Source: Asaia bogorensis
GTDB lineage: Bacteria; Pseudomonadota; Alphaproteobacteria; Reyranellales; Reyranellaceae
Reading direction: 5' to 3'
Assembly (NCBI GenBank): GCA_945889625.1
Contig: CAMDCE010000040.1
Coordinates: 1-46,532 of the forward strand
Length of the DNA: 46,532 nucleotides
The notes beneath the pieces were generated by a model that worked only from the letters and a program-made list of their open reading frames with translations, did no database searches and was not told the origin of the DNA. The position numbers were made by a program, and so were the translations under genes. Below, in pieces: positions 31,926-40,864 of the stretch (the first letter of the stretch is position 1; every line of letters begins with the position of its first letter).

Positions 31926-32096
31926 TGCCGATTTCGGTTGACCAGAATCAGATCTTTTTGCTGGGAGCGCGCCACTCCAGTGGCGCATCTTTCTTCGGTT
32001 TTCGACGCTGCATGAGCGCCACTCGCGGCGGAGTAACCTCCGTCTTGGTGGCGCGCCCCCAGAAATGAGTTGAGGGGGAACTACCGGGGGCTGATC
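31926..32096. repeat. Palindromic repeats between response regulator and kinase
   Basis: Contains the palindrome GCGCCACTCCAGTGGCGC (31969-31986), shared with position 23-40. A nested hairpin follows, GCGCCAC...GTGGCGC, enclosing GCGGAG-TAAC-CTCCGT (about 32012-32056). The inner motif GCGGAGTAACCTCCG also occurs in repeat copy A at 25088. These could slow transcription between the two genes. Confidence 0.6.
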
Positions 32097-34661
32097 ATGA
32101 CAACGAGCGAACTTGCGGCGGCGTCCCGGTCGGGAGGGCCGAATTTCGTCGAACTGCTGCGGTCGTTCCCCGGCCAGGCGCGGCTGGCGCTGGGCACGCG
32201 CGGCGTGCTGTGGGCCACCCTGGCCGGCGCGATCGGCTTGGCCTGCTGCATCGTGGCTTTCGCCGACATCGCGCTGTCGCTGCACCGTTCCGATGTCGAC
32301 CCGCAGCGCCGCAAGGCGCGCGACGTGCTGGCGCTCGACAATTCGAGCCGCCTGCTGATGCGCAGCCTGCTCGCCACTTCCGCCGCCGGTTCGCGCGCCA
32401 GCGCGGCGGCCGTTGCCGGCGAGCCGTGGCTCAATTTCACGACGTCGCTCAAGACCCTGTGCACCGACTTCGACGTGCCGCCGCAGACCCGGCTGGCCGG
32501 CGCCTGCAAGGGCCAGCAGGCGTTCGTTGAGCGGGTCGGCGCGGAGATCCGCAGCTTCACCGCCGAGAACCGGCCGATCAATCCCCTCGTGGTGCGCGAG
32601 CTGCTGGCGCTGCGCGACGACATCAGCGAGCTCAGCCTGGCCGCGACCCGTGAGGCCGACATCATGATCGGCGGGCTGGTCGACGACTATTCCGAGGCGC
32701 TGCTGGTGCTGACGCTCAGCACCACCGGCTTCGTCTGCGCCGGGCTCGTTCTGATCATGCTGGTCGGCCGCACGTCGATGGATTACCACGCGCAATGGCG
32801 GCGCGCGGCGCAGGCGGCCACCGAGGCCGGCGCCTCGCGCGACCTCCTGAGCGAGGTCATCGAGGCGCTGCCGGCCGGCGTCGTGGTCTACGACAAGGAC
32901 GAACGCCTGATGATGTTCAATTCGGTGGCCAAGAGTCTCACGCCGGCGCTGCGCGAACCCGGCGCGGTCGGCAAGACCTACTCGATGCTGGCGCACGATT
33001 CGGCGCGGCGGCTCGAGGCAGCCGGCCAGGGGCCGCAGCCGGTCGAGGACTGGATCGAGCGCTTCCGCAACAAGAACATCGAGCGCCAGCGCCAGGCCGA
33101 GGACGGGCGCTGGTTCGACTGGTCGGAAAAGGGCACGGCCAGCGGGCTGACCGTCGGGCTTCGGGTCGACGTCACCGACATCAAGCGGCACGAGCTGGCG
33201 CTCGAGCAGGCGCATGCCGAGCAGGAGCAGGCGAGGGTCGAGTACCAGGCGCTGGTCGATTCGATGGCCGACGTGGCCTACCGGCTCGACGTCAAGACGG
33301 GCAAGTTCATCTTCGTCAACGCCGCCTGCCAGGAGTTGTTCGGCCTGCCGCCCGAGAAATTCATCGGCACGCACTTCCTCAAGCTCATAGCGCCCGAGTC
33401 GCAGGACCGGGTGCGGCGCACCACCACCCGCGAGTACGATCCAACCGACCCCGGCACCTTCGACCGCTTCAGCATGATCGGCGCAGGCGGAGCGGTACGG
33501 ACTGTCGAGGTCCGGGCTCGGCGGCGGATCGACGAGCACGGGCGGCTGATCAGCACCGGCGTGATCCGCGACGTCGAGGAGCACATGCAGCTCGAACGGC
33601 GGCTCGACCTGGAAATGACCCGGCTGCGCTCGGTCGTCGAATCCGGCGGCGCCCTGATCGTCCTGGTCGACCGGGCGCTCAACATCGTGATGGTCAACTC
33701 GGGCTTCACGACCTTCACCGGCATCGCCGAGGCCGATGCCGTCGGCCGGCCGCTGCAGGAGGTCATGGCCTGTCCGCTCGACCCCAAGCGCACCAAGCGC
33801 TCGCGCTTTGCGCTGAAGATGCGCGACCCTGCCGGCCGCGAGCGGCTGATCGCCGTGACGGCCACTCCGGCGACCGATGCCAGCGGCGCGGTGAGTAGCA
33901 TCGTGCTGCTGGGCGTCGACGACACCGAACGCCGCGAAGCCGAGCAGGGCCTGTACAACGCCGAGCGCTTCGCCACCGTGGGCGAAATGGCCGCCACCGT
34001 GGCGCACGAGATCAGCCAGCCGCTGCAGGTCATCAACATCGCCTGCGCCTCGGCGGTCGACAAGCTTGCCATTGCGGCACAGCGGCACGGCGGACCCGAG
34101 CTGGAATTCGTGCAGAACAGACTCGAACGCATCACCCAGCAAGTCGACCAGGCCAGCCGCATCATCGGCGACCTGCGCGCCTACGTGCGCGGCACGGCGT
34201 CCGAAACACCCGAGCCTTTCGATCCGAGCGCGGCGATACGCCGGGCGGTCGATCTCACCGACCATGGCGTGCGCGAGGCCGGCATGGAACTGTCGGAGCG
34301 CGTCGACGGTACGTTGCCCGCGGTGCTGGGCGACGTCGGCCGCCTGGAGCAGGTGCTGGTCAACCTGATAAACAATGCGCGCGATGCCGGCGGGCCGAGC
34401 ATCTCGATCGCCACCGACACGGTGCAGGAGTCCGGCCGCAATTTCGTGCGGATTGCCGTCGAGGATGCCGGGCCCGGCATCGCCGCCGACATCCTGCCGC
34501 GGCTGTTCCATTCCTTCGTCACCACCAAGCCGCGCGGCCAGGGCACCGGGCTGGGGTTGCGCATCTGCCGCCGCATCCTCGAAGAGATGGGCGGCCGCAT
34601 TGCTGCCAGCAACCGCGCCGAAGGCGGCGCCCGGTTCGAGATAATGCTGCCGGCGCGGTAA
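32097..34661 (+). CDS. Sensor histidine kinase with three PAS domains
   Basis: An 854-residue kinase. Membrane segments at about 37-60 and 202-228 enclose a periplasmic sensor of about 140 residues. Three PAS-like modules follow (starting near LLSEVIEALPAGVVVYD, YQALVDSMADVAYRLD and LRSVVESGGALIVLVD). The phospho-acceptor is H637 in VAHEISQPLQ, and the ATPase domain has NLINNARDAG, DAGPGIAAD and GTGLGLRIC. The ATG at 32097 follows a G-rich site; a TTG at 32070 is possible. With the upstream single-domain regulator it likely forms a two-component system. Signal unknown. Confidence 0.9.
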   Translation: MTTSELAAASRSGGPNFVELLRSFPGQARLALGTRGVLWATLAGAIGLACCIVAFADIALSLHRSDVDPQRRKARDVLALDNSSRLLMRSLLATSAAGSRASAAAVAGEPWLNFTTSLKTLCTDFDVPPQTRLAGACKGQQAFVERVGAEIRSFTAENRPINPLVVRELLALRDDISELSLAATREADIMIGGLVDDYSEALLVLTLSTTGFVCAGLVLIMLVGRTSMDYHAQWRRAAQAATEAGASRDLLSEVIEALPAGVVVYDKDERLMMFNSVAKSLTPALREPGAVGKTYSMLAHDSARRLEAAGQGPQPVEDWIERFRNKNIERQRQAEDGRWFDWSEKGTASGLTVGLRVDVTDIKRHELALEQAHAEQEQARVEYQALVDSMADVAYRLDVKTGKFIFVNAACQELFGLPPEKFIGTHFLKLIAPESQDRVRRTTTREYDPTDPGTFDRFSMIGAGGAVRTVEVRARRRIDEHGRLISTGVIRDVEEHMQLERRLDLEMTRLRSVVESGGALIVLVDRALNIVMVNSGFTTFTGIAEADAVGRPLQEVMACPLDPKRTKRSRFALKMRDPAGRERLIAVTATPATDASGAVSSIVLLGVDDTERREAEQGLYNAERFATVGEMAATVAHEISQPLQVINIACASAVDKLAIAAQRHGGPELEFVQNRLERITQQVDQASRIIGDLRAYVRGTASETPEPFDPSAAIRRAVDLTDHGVREAGMELSERVDGTLPAVLGDVGRLEQVLVNLINNARDAGGPSISIATDTVQESGRNFVRIAVEDAGPGIAADILPRLFHSFVTTKPRGQGTGLGLRICRRILEEMGGRIAASNRAEGGARFEIMLPAR

Positions 34662-34662
34662 G

Positions 34663-34780
34663 GCTCCCGCCCCCTCCGCCCTCGTAAGACGAGGCACCTC
34701 CCCCGAAGACGGGGGAGGAAAGGCTTTGCCTCCCCCGTCTTCGGGGGAGGTGTCGGCGTCTTCGCCGACGGAGGGGTCAG
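34663..34780. repeat. Near-palindromic repeat between converging genes
   Basis: Two arms of about 48 nt (34670-34718 and 34729-34776) pair around an AAAGGCTTTG loop, with CTCCCCC-GAAGAC-GGGGGAG stems nested inside each arm. It fills the gap between the kinase and LLM genes and may terminate both transcripts. Confidence 0.7.
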
Positions 34781-34784
34781 GGCA

Positions 34785-35834
34785 TCACTTAAACTTCGGC
34801 ATGACCTCTTCACACAACAGCTTGAGCGCCGTCATCACCCGCTCGTGGGGAATGAGGCTGCCCGGATTGAGCTCGGCCAGGATGCCGTCGAGGCCGAGCG
34901 TGGCCTGGATCTCCTGCAGCCGGGCGACCACCGAACCGGGCGTGCCAACGATCATGCGCTCGCGCAGCACCTCTTCGTAGTCGATCGACAGCATCTTCTG
35001 GCCGCGCTCCGCGCGGTTCTCGATCGCCCGCGTGCCCGAGGCGCCAGCGGACTGGGCCAGGCGATCGCCGATGGTGCGCAGCAAATGCATGATGCTGTCG
35101 CGCGGCTCCTCGCGCGCCGCCTCCTCGGTCTTGGCGACATAAACCGGCACGCGGAGAAAGACCTGCCCGCGGCCGGCATGGCCCGCTGCCTTCCAGGCGT
35201 CGCGATAGGCCTTCACATTGGGCGCCAGTTCGGAAAGATTGCCGACGCGGGCGGCAACGAAGATCGCATGGCCCATGGCGCCGACCTCGACATAGGTATC
35301 GGGGCTGGCGGCAGCGACCCGGATCTCCGGCCACGGCGTCTGCAACGGCTTGGGCGACAGCCGGACATCGTCGTAGGCGTAGTATTTGCCCTTGTGGCTG
35401 AAACGCTCCTCGGTGAAGGCGCGCTTGACGATCTCGAGCGTCTCGGCGAAGCGCTCGCGGCTTTCGCCGTAATCGACGCCGTAGGTCTTGTAGGTATGGG
35501 CGAAGCCCGAGCGACCGACGCCGAAAATGAGACGGCCGCTGCTCAGCTGGTCGATGGTCGCGACCTCCTCGGCGAGCCTGAGCGGATGGCAGAGCGGCAG
35601 TACCTGGACGGCGGTGCCGATCTTCATGCGCTGGGTGCGCTGGGCGATGGCGGCGGCCAGGATCAGCGGCGAGGCCAGCACCGAGCGCTCGGGCGCAAAA
35701 TGCAGCTCGGCCAGCCACATGGCATCGAGCCCCCAGCGCTCCGCCGCATCGACCTGGTCGAAGGAATTGGCGAAGGACTGCGCCGCGCTTTCGCCCGGCA
35801 GCGTCTGAAACTCGTGGAACATGCCGAATTCCAT
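34785..35834 (-). CDS. LLM class flavin-dependent oxidoreductase
   Basis: A 349-residue protein with the luciferase-like monooxygenase fold: MEFGMFHEFQTLPG, then LDAMWLAELHF, RMKIGTAVQVLPLCHPLRLAEEVATIDQLSSGRLIFGVGRSG. This is the bacterial luciferase/alkane monooxygenase pattern, using FMN from a partner reductase or F420. No reductase gene lies next to it. Substrate unknown. It converges with the kinase gene over a palindromic repeat. Confidence 0.88.
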   Translation of the reverse strand: MEFGMFHEFQTLPGESAAQSFANSFDQVDAAERWGLDAMWLAELHFAPERSVLASPLILAAAIAQRTQRMKIGTAVQVLPLCHPLRLAEEVATIDQLSSGRLIFGVGRSGFAHTYKTYGVDYGESRERFAETLEIVKRAFTEERFSHKGKYYAYDDVRLSPKPLQTPWPEIRVAAASPDTYVEVGAMGHAIFVAARVGNLSELAPNVKAYRDAWKAAGHAGRGQVFLRVPVYVAKTEEAAREEPRDSIMHLLRTIGDRLAQSAGASGTRAIENRAERGQKMLSIDYEEVLRERMIVGTPGSVVARLQEIQATLGLDGILAELNPGSLIPHERVMTALKLLCEEVMPKFK

Positions 35835-35910
35835 CGGCCAAGCTTAGTACGCGGGAGGGGCGGGGCACAGGGGCTACTGCGACCCTTTCGGCTTGGTCCG
35901 CCGGACAGCC

Positions 35911-38325
35911 TCAGAACGTCGCTCGCCAAGTGCAAAGTGTCGTCAGATTGTCGACGTTGAATGCCCGCTGGGTCATGTCTCCAGTGATACGATAATTGTT
36001 GCCGGCGTTGGTGAATTCGCCGCTGTCGAACCTTCCCTGCGCATCGGTGCGCGCCGTCCTCCAGGCGCCCCCGAGGCTGACCTGGATCATGGTGCGATAG
36101 ACCCGGATGCCGTAGTTGAAATTGGAGCCGCAGCGGGAGAGCCCGCTCGTCTTGGTGGCGTTGACGTTCTTTTGCTCGAGGATCTTGTTGTCATCGGCCG
36201 GCTGAGCCGGTCGCGCAGACGAAGCGGGCGGGGCGACGGCGGCGGCCTTTCGCTTGGCCTCCTCGTCGGCCTTTTTCTTTTCCTCCTCGACCTTCTTCTG
36301 CTCGTCGTCGAACCTGCCGACCGCTGCAGCCGCGGCGCGCAGCAGCGCCGTCTGCTGCGCGGCAGCGAGGAAGCCGGTCGGCGGCTCGTTGCGCGTCTTC
36401 TGCCAGGCCGCGATCATCTCGCGCGAACGCGGCCCGAAGGTGCCGTCGGTGCCGCGCGTGTCGAAGCCGAGCGAGGTGAGCGCAACCTGCAGGCGCTGGC
36501 GGTCGGGCGTGGCCAGCCGCAACGTGCCCTCGGTGGCCTCCGCCGCCTTCTTCTGCGCCGCCAGCTCGGCCTCGGCGCTTTGCTTGGCGGCAAGCTCGGT
36601 CCTCTGCCTGGTGTCGGCTTCGAGCTTTTGGCGCGCTTCGTCGTCGGCCTTGCGCTTGACTGCCTCCGCTGTGGCCCGCTGCGCTGCATCGGCGTCGGCT
36701 TTCTGGCGTTCCGCCTGCGCCTTGGCCAAAGCCTCATCGGCCTGCTTCTTGGCGGCGGCCTCCGCCTCGGCCTTCTTTTGCGCGTCGACCTCGGCCTGGC
36801 GCAGCGCCGCCATCTCGACCTCGGCCTTGCGCTGGGCAGCCTCCTCGGCGGCGCGGGCCGCGGCGGCATCGACCTGGTCGCGCTGGCCTGAGTCGCGGGT
36901 CCGGCGCGCCTCGATCTCGGCCTTGAGCCTGGCCAGCTCGTCCTCCGCCTTCTGCCGCTGCTGGCGCGCCGATTGAAGCTCGGCATCGGCCCGCCGCTTG
37001 GCTTCGGCCTCGGCCGCGGCCTTGCCCGCGGCGTCCTCCTCGAGGCGCTTCTTCTCGAGGGCGAGCGCATCGGCCTTGCGCCGTTCTTCCAGTGCCGTCG
37101 TCAGTTCTTCCGCCGTGAGTTTCTGGAGGGCGGTGTCGACCGAAGCTGGTCGGCCCAGCATCGCGATGTAGCCACCGGCGCCGGCCAGCGCCACCAGCGC
37201 GATCGCCAGCCCCAGCCACAAGGCACGTAGGCGGCGCCGGTCGGCGTGGTTGCGGCCGAGCGGCGCCTCGTTCGGGAGCGGTGTGCTCTCGACGCGCGGC
37301 TGGACCGAGGGCGCAACGGGCAGCGGGGCCGAGGAGGGCTGCGCCCAAGGGGCTGGTTCGAGCGGAGCGGGCCGCGCGTCGGCCAGCACGGCGGTCACCG
37401 CATCCGACGGCGCCGAGCCCGAGCGCGAAAAGATCCGCCGCCAGCCGGCGATGCTCTGCGGCCGGTCGGAGACGCGCACCGCCATGCCGGCATCGATGCC
37501 GCGCAGCAGGTCGGGAGGGAAGCCGCTGAGCTGCATGCGGCTGAGCGGCTGGTAGGTATCCTCGAGCATGCGGTCGAAGGCCGACGGCGGCACCGTGCCG
37601 GTGACCGCATGGTAGATCGTGGCCGACACGCCATAGATGTCGGTCCACGGTCCCTGCCTGGCCGAGGTGAATTGCTCGGCCGCGGCGTAGCCCGGCGTGA
37701 AGATCGCCGTCATCGCGCCGGTGCGCGTGGCCACGGCCGAGCGTGAGGCGCCAAAGTCGATCAGTGTCGGCGCGCCCCGCTCATCGACGATGATATTGGC
37801 CGGCTTGATGTCGCGGTGGAGGAATCCGATGGCGTGGACCTGTTCGAGCCCGTCGAGCAGAGGCTGCAACAGGTGCTCGACGCCGGCGGGCGGCAGGTGG
37901 CCTTCGCGCTTCAGGCGCTGCTCGAGCGTCTCGCCGTGGGCCAGCGCCATGACCGTATAGGCCGTGCCGTTGTCCTCGAGGAAGTCGAAGACGCGCACGA
38001 TCGAGGGCGCGTTCGCAAGCTTGGCCAACGTGCGCGCCTCCTCCAGGAAGCGCTCGCGGCCCCAGACGAATTCCGCGGCATGCTCGGTCGAGCGCGGCAC
38101 GACGTAGGTGCCGTCTTCGCGCAGCGCCAACGAGGTCGGCAAGAACTCCTTGATCGCGACGTCGCGGTCGAGCTGGGTGTCGCGGGCGCGATAAGTGATC
38201 CCGAAGTTGCCCTGGCCCAGCACCGAAAGCAGTTCGTAGGCGCGCAGCCGGGTGCCCGGCGGCAGCACGCCGCGCGGCTCGCCCGCCTTGACGACCACCG
38301 GCTTGGATTCGGTATCGGATACCAA
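35911..38325 (-). CDS. Transmembrane Ser/Thr protein kinase with coiled coil and peptidoglycan-binding-like domain
   Basis: An 804-residue protein from a TTG start (a GTG nine codons later is also possible). The kinase domain has G-loop GQGNFG (37-42), K59, HRDIKPAN (D172) and IDFGAS. A single membrane segment lies at about 368-390. The outer part is a long Ala/Lys/Glu-rich coiled coil of TolA type (about 395-610), then a PG_binding_1-like module (RQRLQVALTSLGFDTRGTDG). A final 75-residue domain has two cysteines (SRCGSN and TLCTWR). It probably senses or spans the periplasm and signals inward. The reductase gene is divergent, 113 bp away. Confidence 0.85.
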   Translation of the reverse strand: MVSDTESKPVVVKAGEPRGVLPPGTRLRAYELLSVLGQGNFGITYRARDTQLDRDVAIKEFLPTSLALREDGTYVVPRSTEHAAEFVWGRERFLEEARTLAKLANAPSIVRVFDFLEDNGTAYTVMALAHGETLEQRLKREGHLPPAGVEHLLQPLLDGLEQVHAIGFLHRDIKPANIIVDERGAPTLIDFGASRSAVATRTGAMTAIFTPGYAAAEQFTSARQGPWTDIYGVSATIYHAVTGTVPPSAFDRMLEDTYQPLSRMQLSGFPPDLLRGIDAGMAVRVSDRPQSIAGWRRIFSRSGSAPSDAVTAVLADARPAPLEPAPWAQPSSAPLPVAPSVQPRVESTPLPNEAPLGRNHADRRRLRALWLGLAIALVALAGAGGYIAMLGRPASVDTALQKLTAEELTTALEERRKADALALEKKRLEEDAAGKAAAEAEAKRRADAELQSARQQRQKAEDELARLKAEIEARRTRDSGQRDQVDAAAARAAEEAAQRKAEVEMAALRQAEVDAQKKAEAEAAAKKQADEALAKAQAERQKADADAAQRATAEAVKRKADDEARQKLEADTRQRTELAAKQSAEAELAAQKKAAEATEGTLRLATPDRQRLQVALTSLGFDTRGTDGTFGPRSREMIAAWQKTRNEPPTGFLAAAQQTALLRAAAAAVGRFDDEQKKVEEEKKKADEEAKRKAAAVAPPASSARPAQPADDNKILEQKNVNATKTSGLSRCGSNFNYGIRVYRTMIQVSLGGAWRTARTDAQGRFDSGEFTNAGNNYRITGDMTQRAFNVDNLTTLCTWRATF

Positions 38326-38438
38326 ACGTCCGGCCCCCTGCTCCGCCGACCTGTAACCTTACGTATCGCCAGGAACGCCGTCCATGGCGGAGACCTGCTG
38401 GCTCGCGACCCGAGGCAGGGTCATGATGGCGACCAGCG

Positions 38439-39545
38439 ATGTCGTCCAAGAAAGTCCTGATCGCCGGCGCCACCGGGCTGGTCGGCTATGCCGCGATGAA
38501 GCATTTTGCGGGCGAGCCGGACTGCGAGACGATCGCCGTCTCGCGCCGTCGGCCCGACGCTACTTACGGCGCGCGCTGGCTGGCGCTCGATCTTGGCGAC
38601 GCAGCGGCGTGCGCGGCGGCAGCGCCGGAATTCGCAGGCGTCACCCACCTCGTCTATGCCGCACTCTACGAGCGACCCGGGCTGGTCGCGGGCTGGCGAG
38701 AGGACGAGCAGATTCGCACCAACGAGGCGATGCTGCGGAACTTGTTCGGTCCCCTCGAACGAGCAGCACCGGGTCTGCGGCACGTGGTGCTGCTACAGGG
38801 CACCAAGGCCTATGGCGTGCATGTCCGGCCGCTCAGCGTACCGGCGCGCGAGAACCGCTCGGAGATGCACGAGCAGCCGAACTTCTACTGGAACCAGGAG
38901 CGCTATCTGCGTGCCGCCCAGGCGCGGAAGGCAACGGGCAAGGCGTGGAGCTGGTCGATCCTGCGGCCGGTGCTGATCGTGGGCGATTCGGTGGGCAGCG
39001 CGATGAACGTGATCCCGGCACTCGGCGTCTACGCGGCGTTGCAGCGCGCGAGAGGCGTCAACACGCTCGCCTTCCCCGGCGGCGCGGGCCGCGTCGCCCA
39101 GGCAGTCGATGCCGACCTGCTGGCGCGTTGTATCGCCTGGTCGGGCGAGGCCGAGGCCGCGCGCAACGAGATCTTCAACGTCACCAACGGCGACGTGTTC
39201 GTGTGGCCCAACGTCTGGCCGGCCATTGCCGAGGCGCTGGGCATGCTGCCGGGCGATCCGGTGCCGCTGTCGCTCGACCGCGAGATCCGGCCGCGCGAGG
39301 CCGAGTGGGCCCAGCTCCGCGCCCGGTACGGGCTGAGGTCCGGTACGCTCCGGGAATTCGTCGGCCTGTCATTCGAGTACGCCGATTACACGATGGGCTA
39401 CGGCCGCGACCGGCCGGGTCCGGCGGCGCTGGTCTCGACCATCAAGCTGCAGCAGGCCGGCTTCCACGAGGTCATGGACACCGAGGCGATGTTCGCCAAA
39501 TGCTTCGCCGCGATGCAGACAAAGAGGCTGCTGCCGCCGCCGTGA
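38439..39545 (+). CDS. NAD(P)-dependent SDR reductase, PRISE-like
   Basis: A 368-residue extended SDR. The cofactor loop is IAGATGLVGYAA near the N-terminus, and the motif NFYWNQERYL corresponds to the NFYYxxED signature of progesterone 5-beta-reductase/iridoid synthase (PRISE) enzymes, which reduce enones at the double bond. The lysine of LLQGTKAYGVHV and the tyrosine of NFYW are placed as in that family. Substrate unknown. It is divergent from the membrane kinase, and a shared control region is possible. Confidence 0.85.
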   Translation: MSSKKVLIAGATGLVGYAAMKHFAGEPDCETIAVSRRRPDATYGARWLALDLGDAAACAAAAPEFAGVTHLVYAALYERPGLVAGWREDEQIRTNEAMLRNLFGPLERAAPGLRHVVLLQGTKAYGVHVRPLSVPARENRSEMHEQPNFYWNQERYLRAAQARKATGKAWSWSILRPVLIVGDSVGSAMNVIPALGVYAALQRARGVNTLAFPGGAGRVAQAVDADLLARCIAWSGEAEAARNEIFNVTNGDVFVWPNVWPAIAEALGMLPGDPVPLSLDREIRPREAEWAQLRARYGLRSGTLREFVGLSFEYADYTMGYGRDRPGPAALVSTIKLQQAGFHEVMDTEAMFAKCFAAMQTKRLLPPP

Positions 39546-39550
39546 AAAAG

Positions 39551-39594
39551 CGGGCCCGGTGCCCGCGATCCGAAGATCGCCGACACCGGGCCCG
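39551..39594 (-). terminator. Intrinsic terminator of the 71-residue membrane protein gene
   Basis: CGGGCCCGGTG (39551-39561) pairs with CACCGGGCCCG (39584-39594) around an inner perfect GCGATC-CGAA-GATCGC stem. On the minus strand it is followed by CTTTTTC. It also overlies the end region of the converging reductase transcript. Confidence 0.8.
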
Positions 39595-39623
39595 TGGACG
39601 CCCCCTCGAACTGACTGACGCTA

Positions 39624-39839
39624 CTACTTGAAGCTGTCGGCGATGCTCTTGAAGCCGGTCTGGGTCTTCTCGCCGATATTGGCGATCTCGGAAGTGCGGT
39701 CGACAAAGCGTTGCGCCGACTCGGGCACCCTGTAGCCCAGGATCTCCTCCGGCAGCTTGATCTTGAAGCCGCTGGTCATCACGACGTAGACCACACCGAC
39801 GAGCGACAGCTTGAGCGCCCAACCCAGTAGAAACTTCAT
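39624..39839 (-). CDS. Small single-pass membrane protein
   Basis: A 71-residue protein with one hydrophobic segment (about 3-22, WALKLSLVGVVYVVM) and a polar C-terminal part (RFVDRTSEIANIGEKTQTGFKSIADSF). A GAGGGA site lies nine bases before the ATG and a strong terminator follows, so the gene looks real. No family is recognised. Confidence 0.65.
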   Translation of the reverse strand: MKFLLGWALKLSLVGVVYVVMTSGFKIKLPEEILGYRVPESAQRFVDRTSEIANIGEKTQTGFKSIADSFK

Positions 39840-39949
39840 TCGAACGAATCCCTCAAAGAATGCCGCGGAGGATAGTTTCGCAGGGGCCGCGAATACAAAG
39901 GGCGATTCGTATCAATTGTTGTCTCGCGCGCCATGGAGAAGGCATGCGT

Positions 39950-40795
39950 TCACGCGCTGGCGCGCGCAAAGCTTCGCCGGACATGATCGGCAAGGTCGCG
40001 CGCGGCGGGGCTGAGGCCGGGCGGGACGTAGAGGTTGATGCGGAATTCGGGCAGCGCCGGCAGGCGGGCCTCGCGGCCCAGAATCTCGAAACGCTCGGGC
40101 ACCGAGGAGCGCAGCAGCGGCGCCACGGCCAGCCCCGCTTCGAGCACGGCATAGACCGGCTCGAGCCGGCTCACCTCGCAAACCGCACGCCAGTCGCGCC
40201 GTGCCTTGCCCAGCGCCTCGATCGCCACGGGGCGGAAGACGCAGGTCGGCGCACCCAACGACACCGGCAGCGGGTCTTTCAGATGCGCATCGCCGCCCGC
40301 CACGCCGACCCAGACCAGGCGATCGGTGCGCAGCGTCTCGCCGTGCCGGCCGCACTCGGCTTCGGTGGTGAGCGCGATATCGACGCCACCGGACTTCAAT
40401 TGTTCGCGCACGATCCTGGAATCCTCGCACACCAGGCTGACGTGCACCCTTGGCTGCGCCTTGGCGAAGCCGCGCAGAATGGCCGGCACGAAGCTGCCGA
40501 TGATGTCGTAGGGCACACCGAAGCGAACCTCGCCCTCGAACGGCGGCGTGCGCATCGAGGCCAGAAGCTCGTCGTTCTGCGCCACCAGCCGGCGCGCTTG
40601 CGCCAGCAATCGCTCGCCGGCCGGCGCGAGCGCCAGTCCGCGGCCCTGGCGCTCGAACAGCCGGCAGTCGAGCGCCTCCTCCAACCGCTTGATCTGCTGG
40701 CTCGCCGCCGCCTGGCTCATGTTGAGCGCCGAGGCCGCCCGCGTGACGCCGCCGCTTTCGACCACGGTGAGGAAAGTGCGCAGGAGATCAATCAT
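39950..40795 (-). CDS. LysR family transcriptional regulator
   Basis: A 281-residue regulator. The N-terminal helix-turn-helix is GVTRAASALNMSQAAASQQIKRLEEAL (about 16-42), followed by the two-lobed ligand-binding region. The ATG of MIDLLRTFLTV is chosen; the frame is open 21 codons upstream but that part is AT-rich and covers the divergent control region. It is divergent from the dapA-like gene, the usual LysR arrangement, and probably controls it. Confidence 0.88.
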   Translation of the reverse strand: MIDLLRTFLTVVESGGVTRAASALNMSQAAASQQIKRLEEALDCRLFERQGRGLALAPAGERLLAQARRLVAQNDELLASMRTPPFEGEVRFGVPYDIIGSFVPAILRGFAKAQPRVHVSLVCEDSRIVREQLKSGGVDIALTTEAECGRHGETLRTDRLVWVGVAGGDAHLKDPLPVSLGAPTCVFRPVAIEALGKARRDWRAVCEVSRLEPVYAVLEAGLAVAPLLRSSVPERFEILGREARLPALPEFRINLYVPPGLSPAARDLADHVRRSFARASA

Positions 40796-40805
40796 AACTA
40801 TTACC

Positions 40806-40834
40806 GAACGGTTATATCCAAAATATTCGATATT
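40806..40834. promoter_or_regulatory. Likely LysR-binding region
   Basis: Two dyads lie in the 69-bp divergent gap: ACCG-AA-CGGT (about 40803-40812) and AATAT-TCG-ATATT (40822-40834). The AT-rich second dyad has the form of a LysR site and could overlap promoters for both genes. Confidence 0.5.
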
Positions 40835-40864
40835 CTTATAAGGCAAATTGGCCATCATGTCCGC

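Noticed and set aside
31359..34697. 1112-residue minus-strand open frame
   Set aside because: Antisense of the response regulator and kinase; composition is that of a GC-rich shadow.
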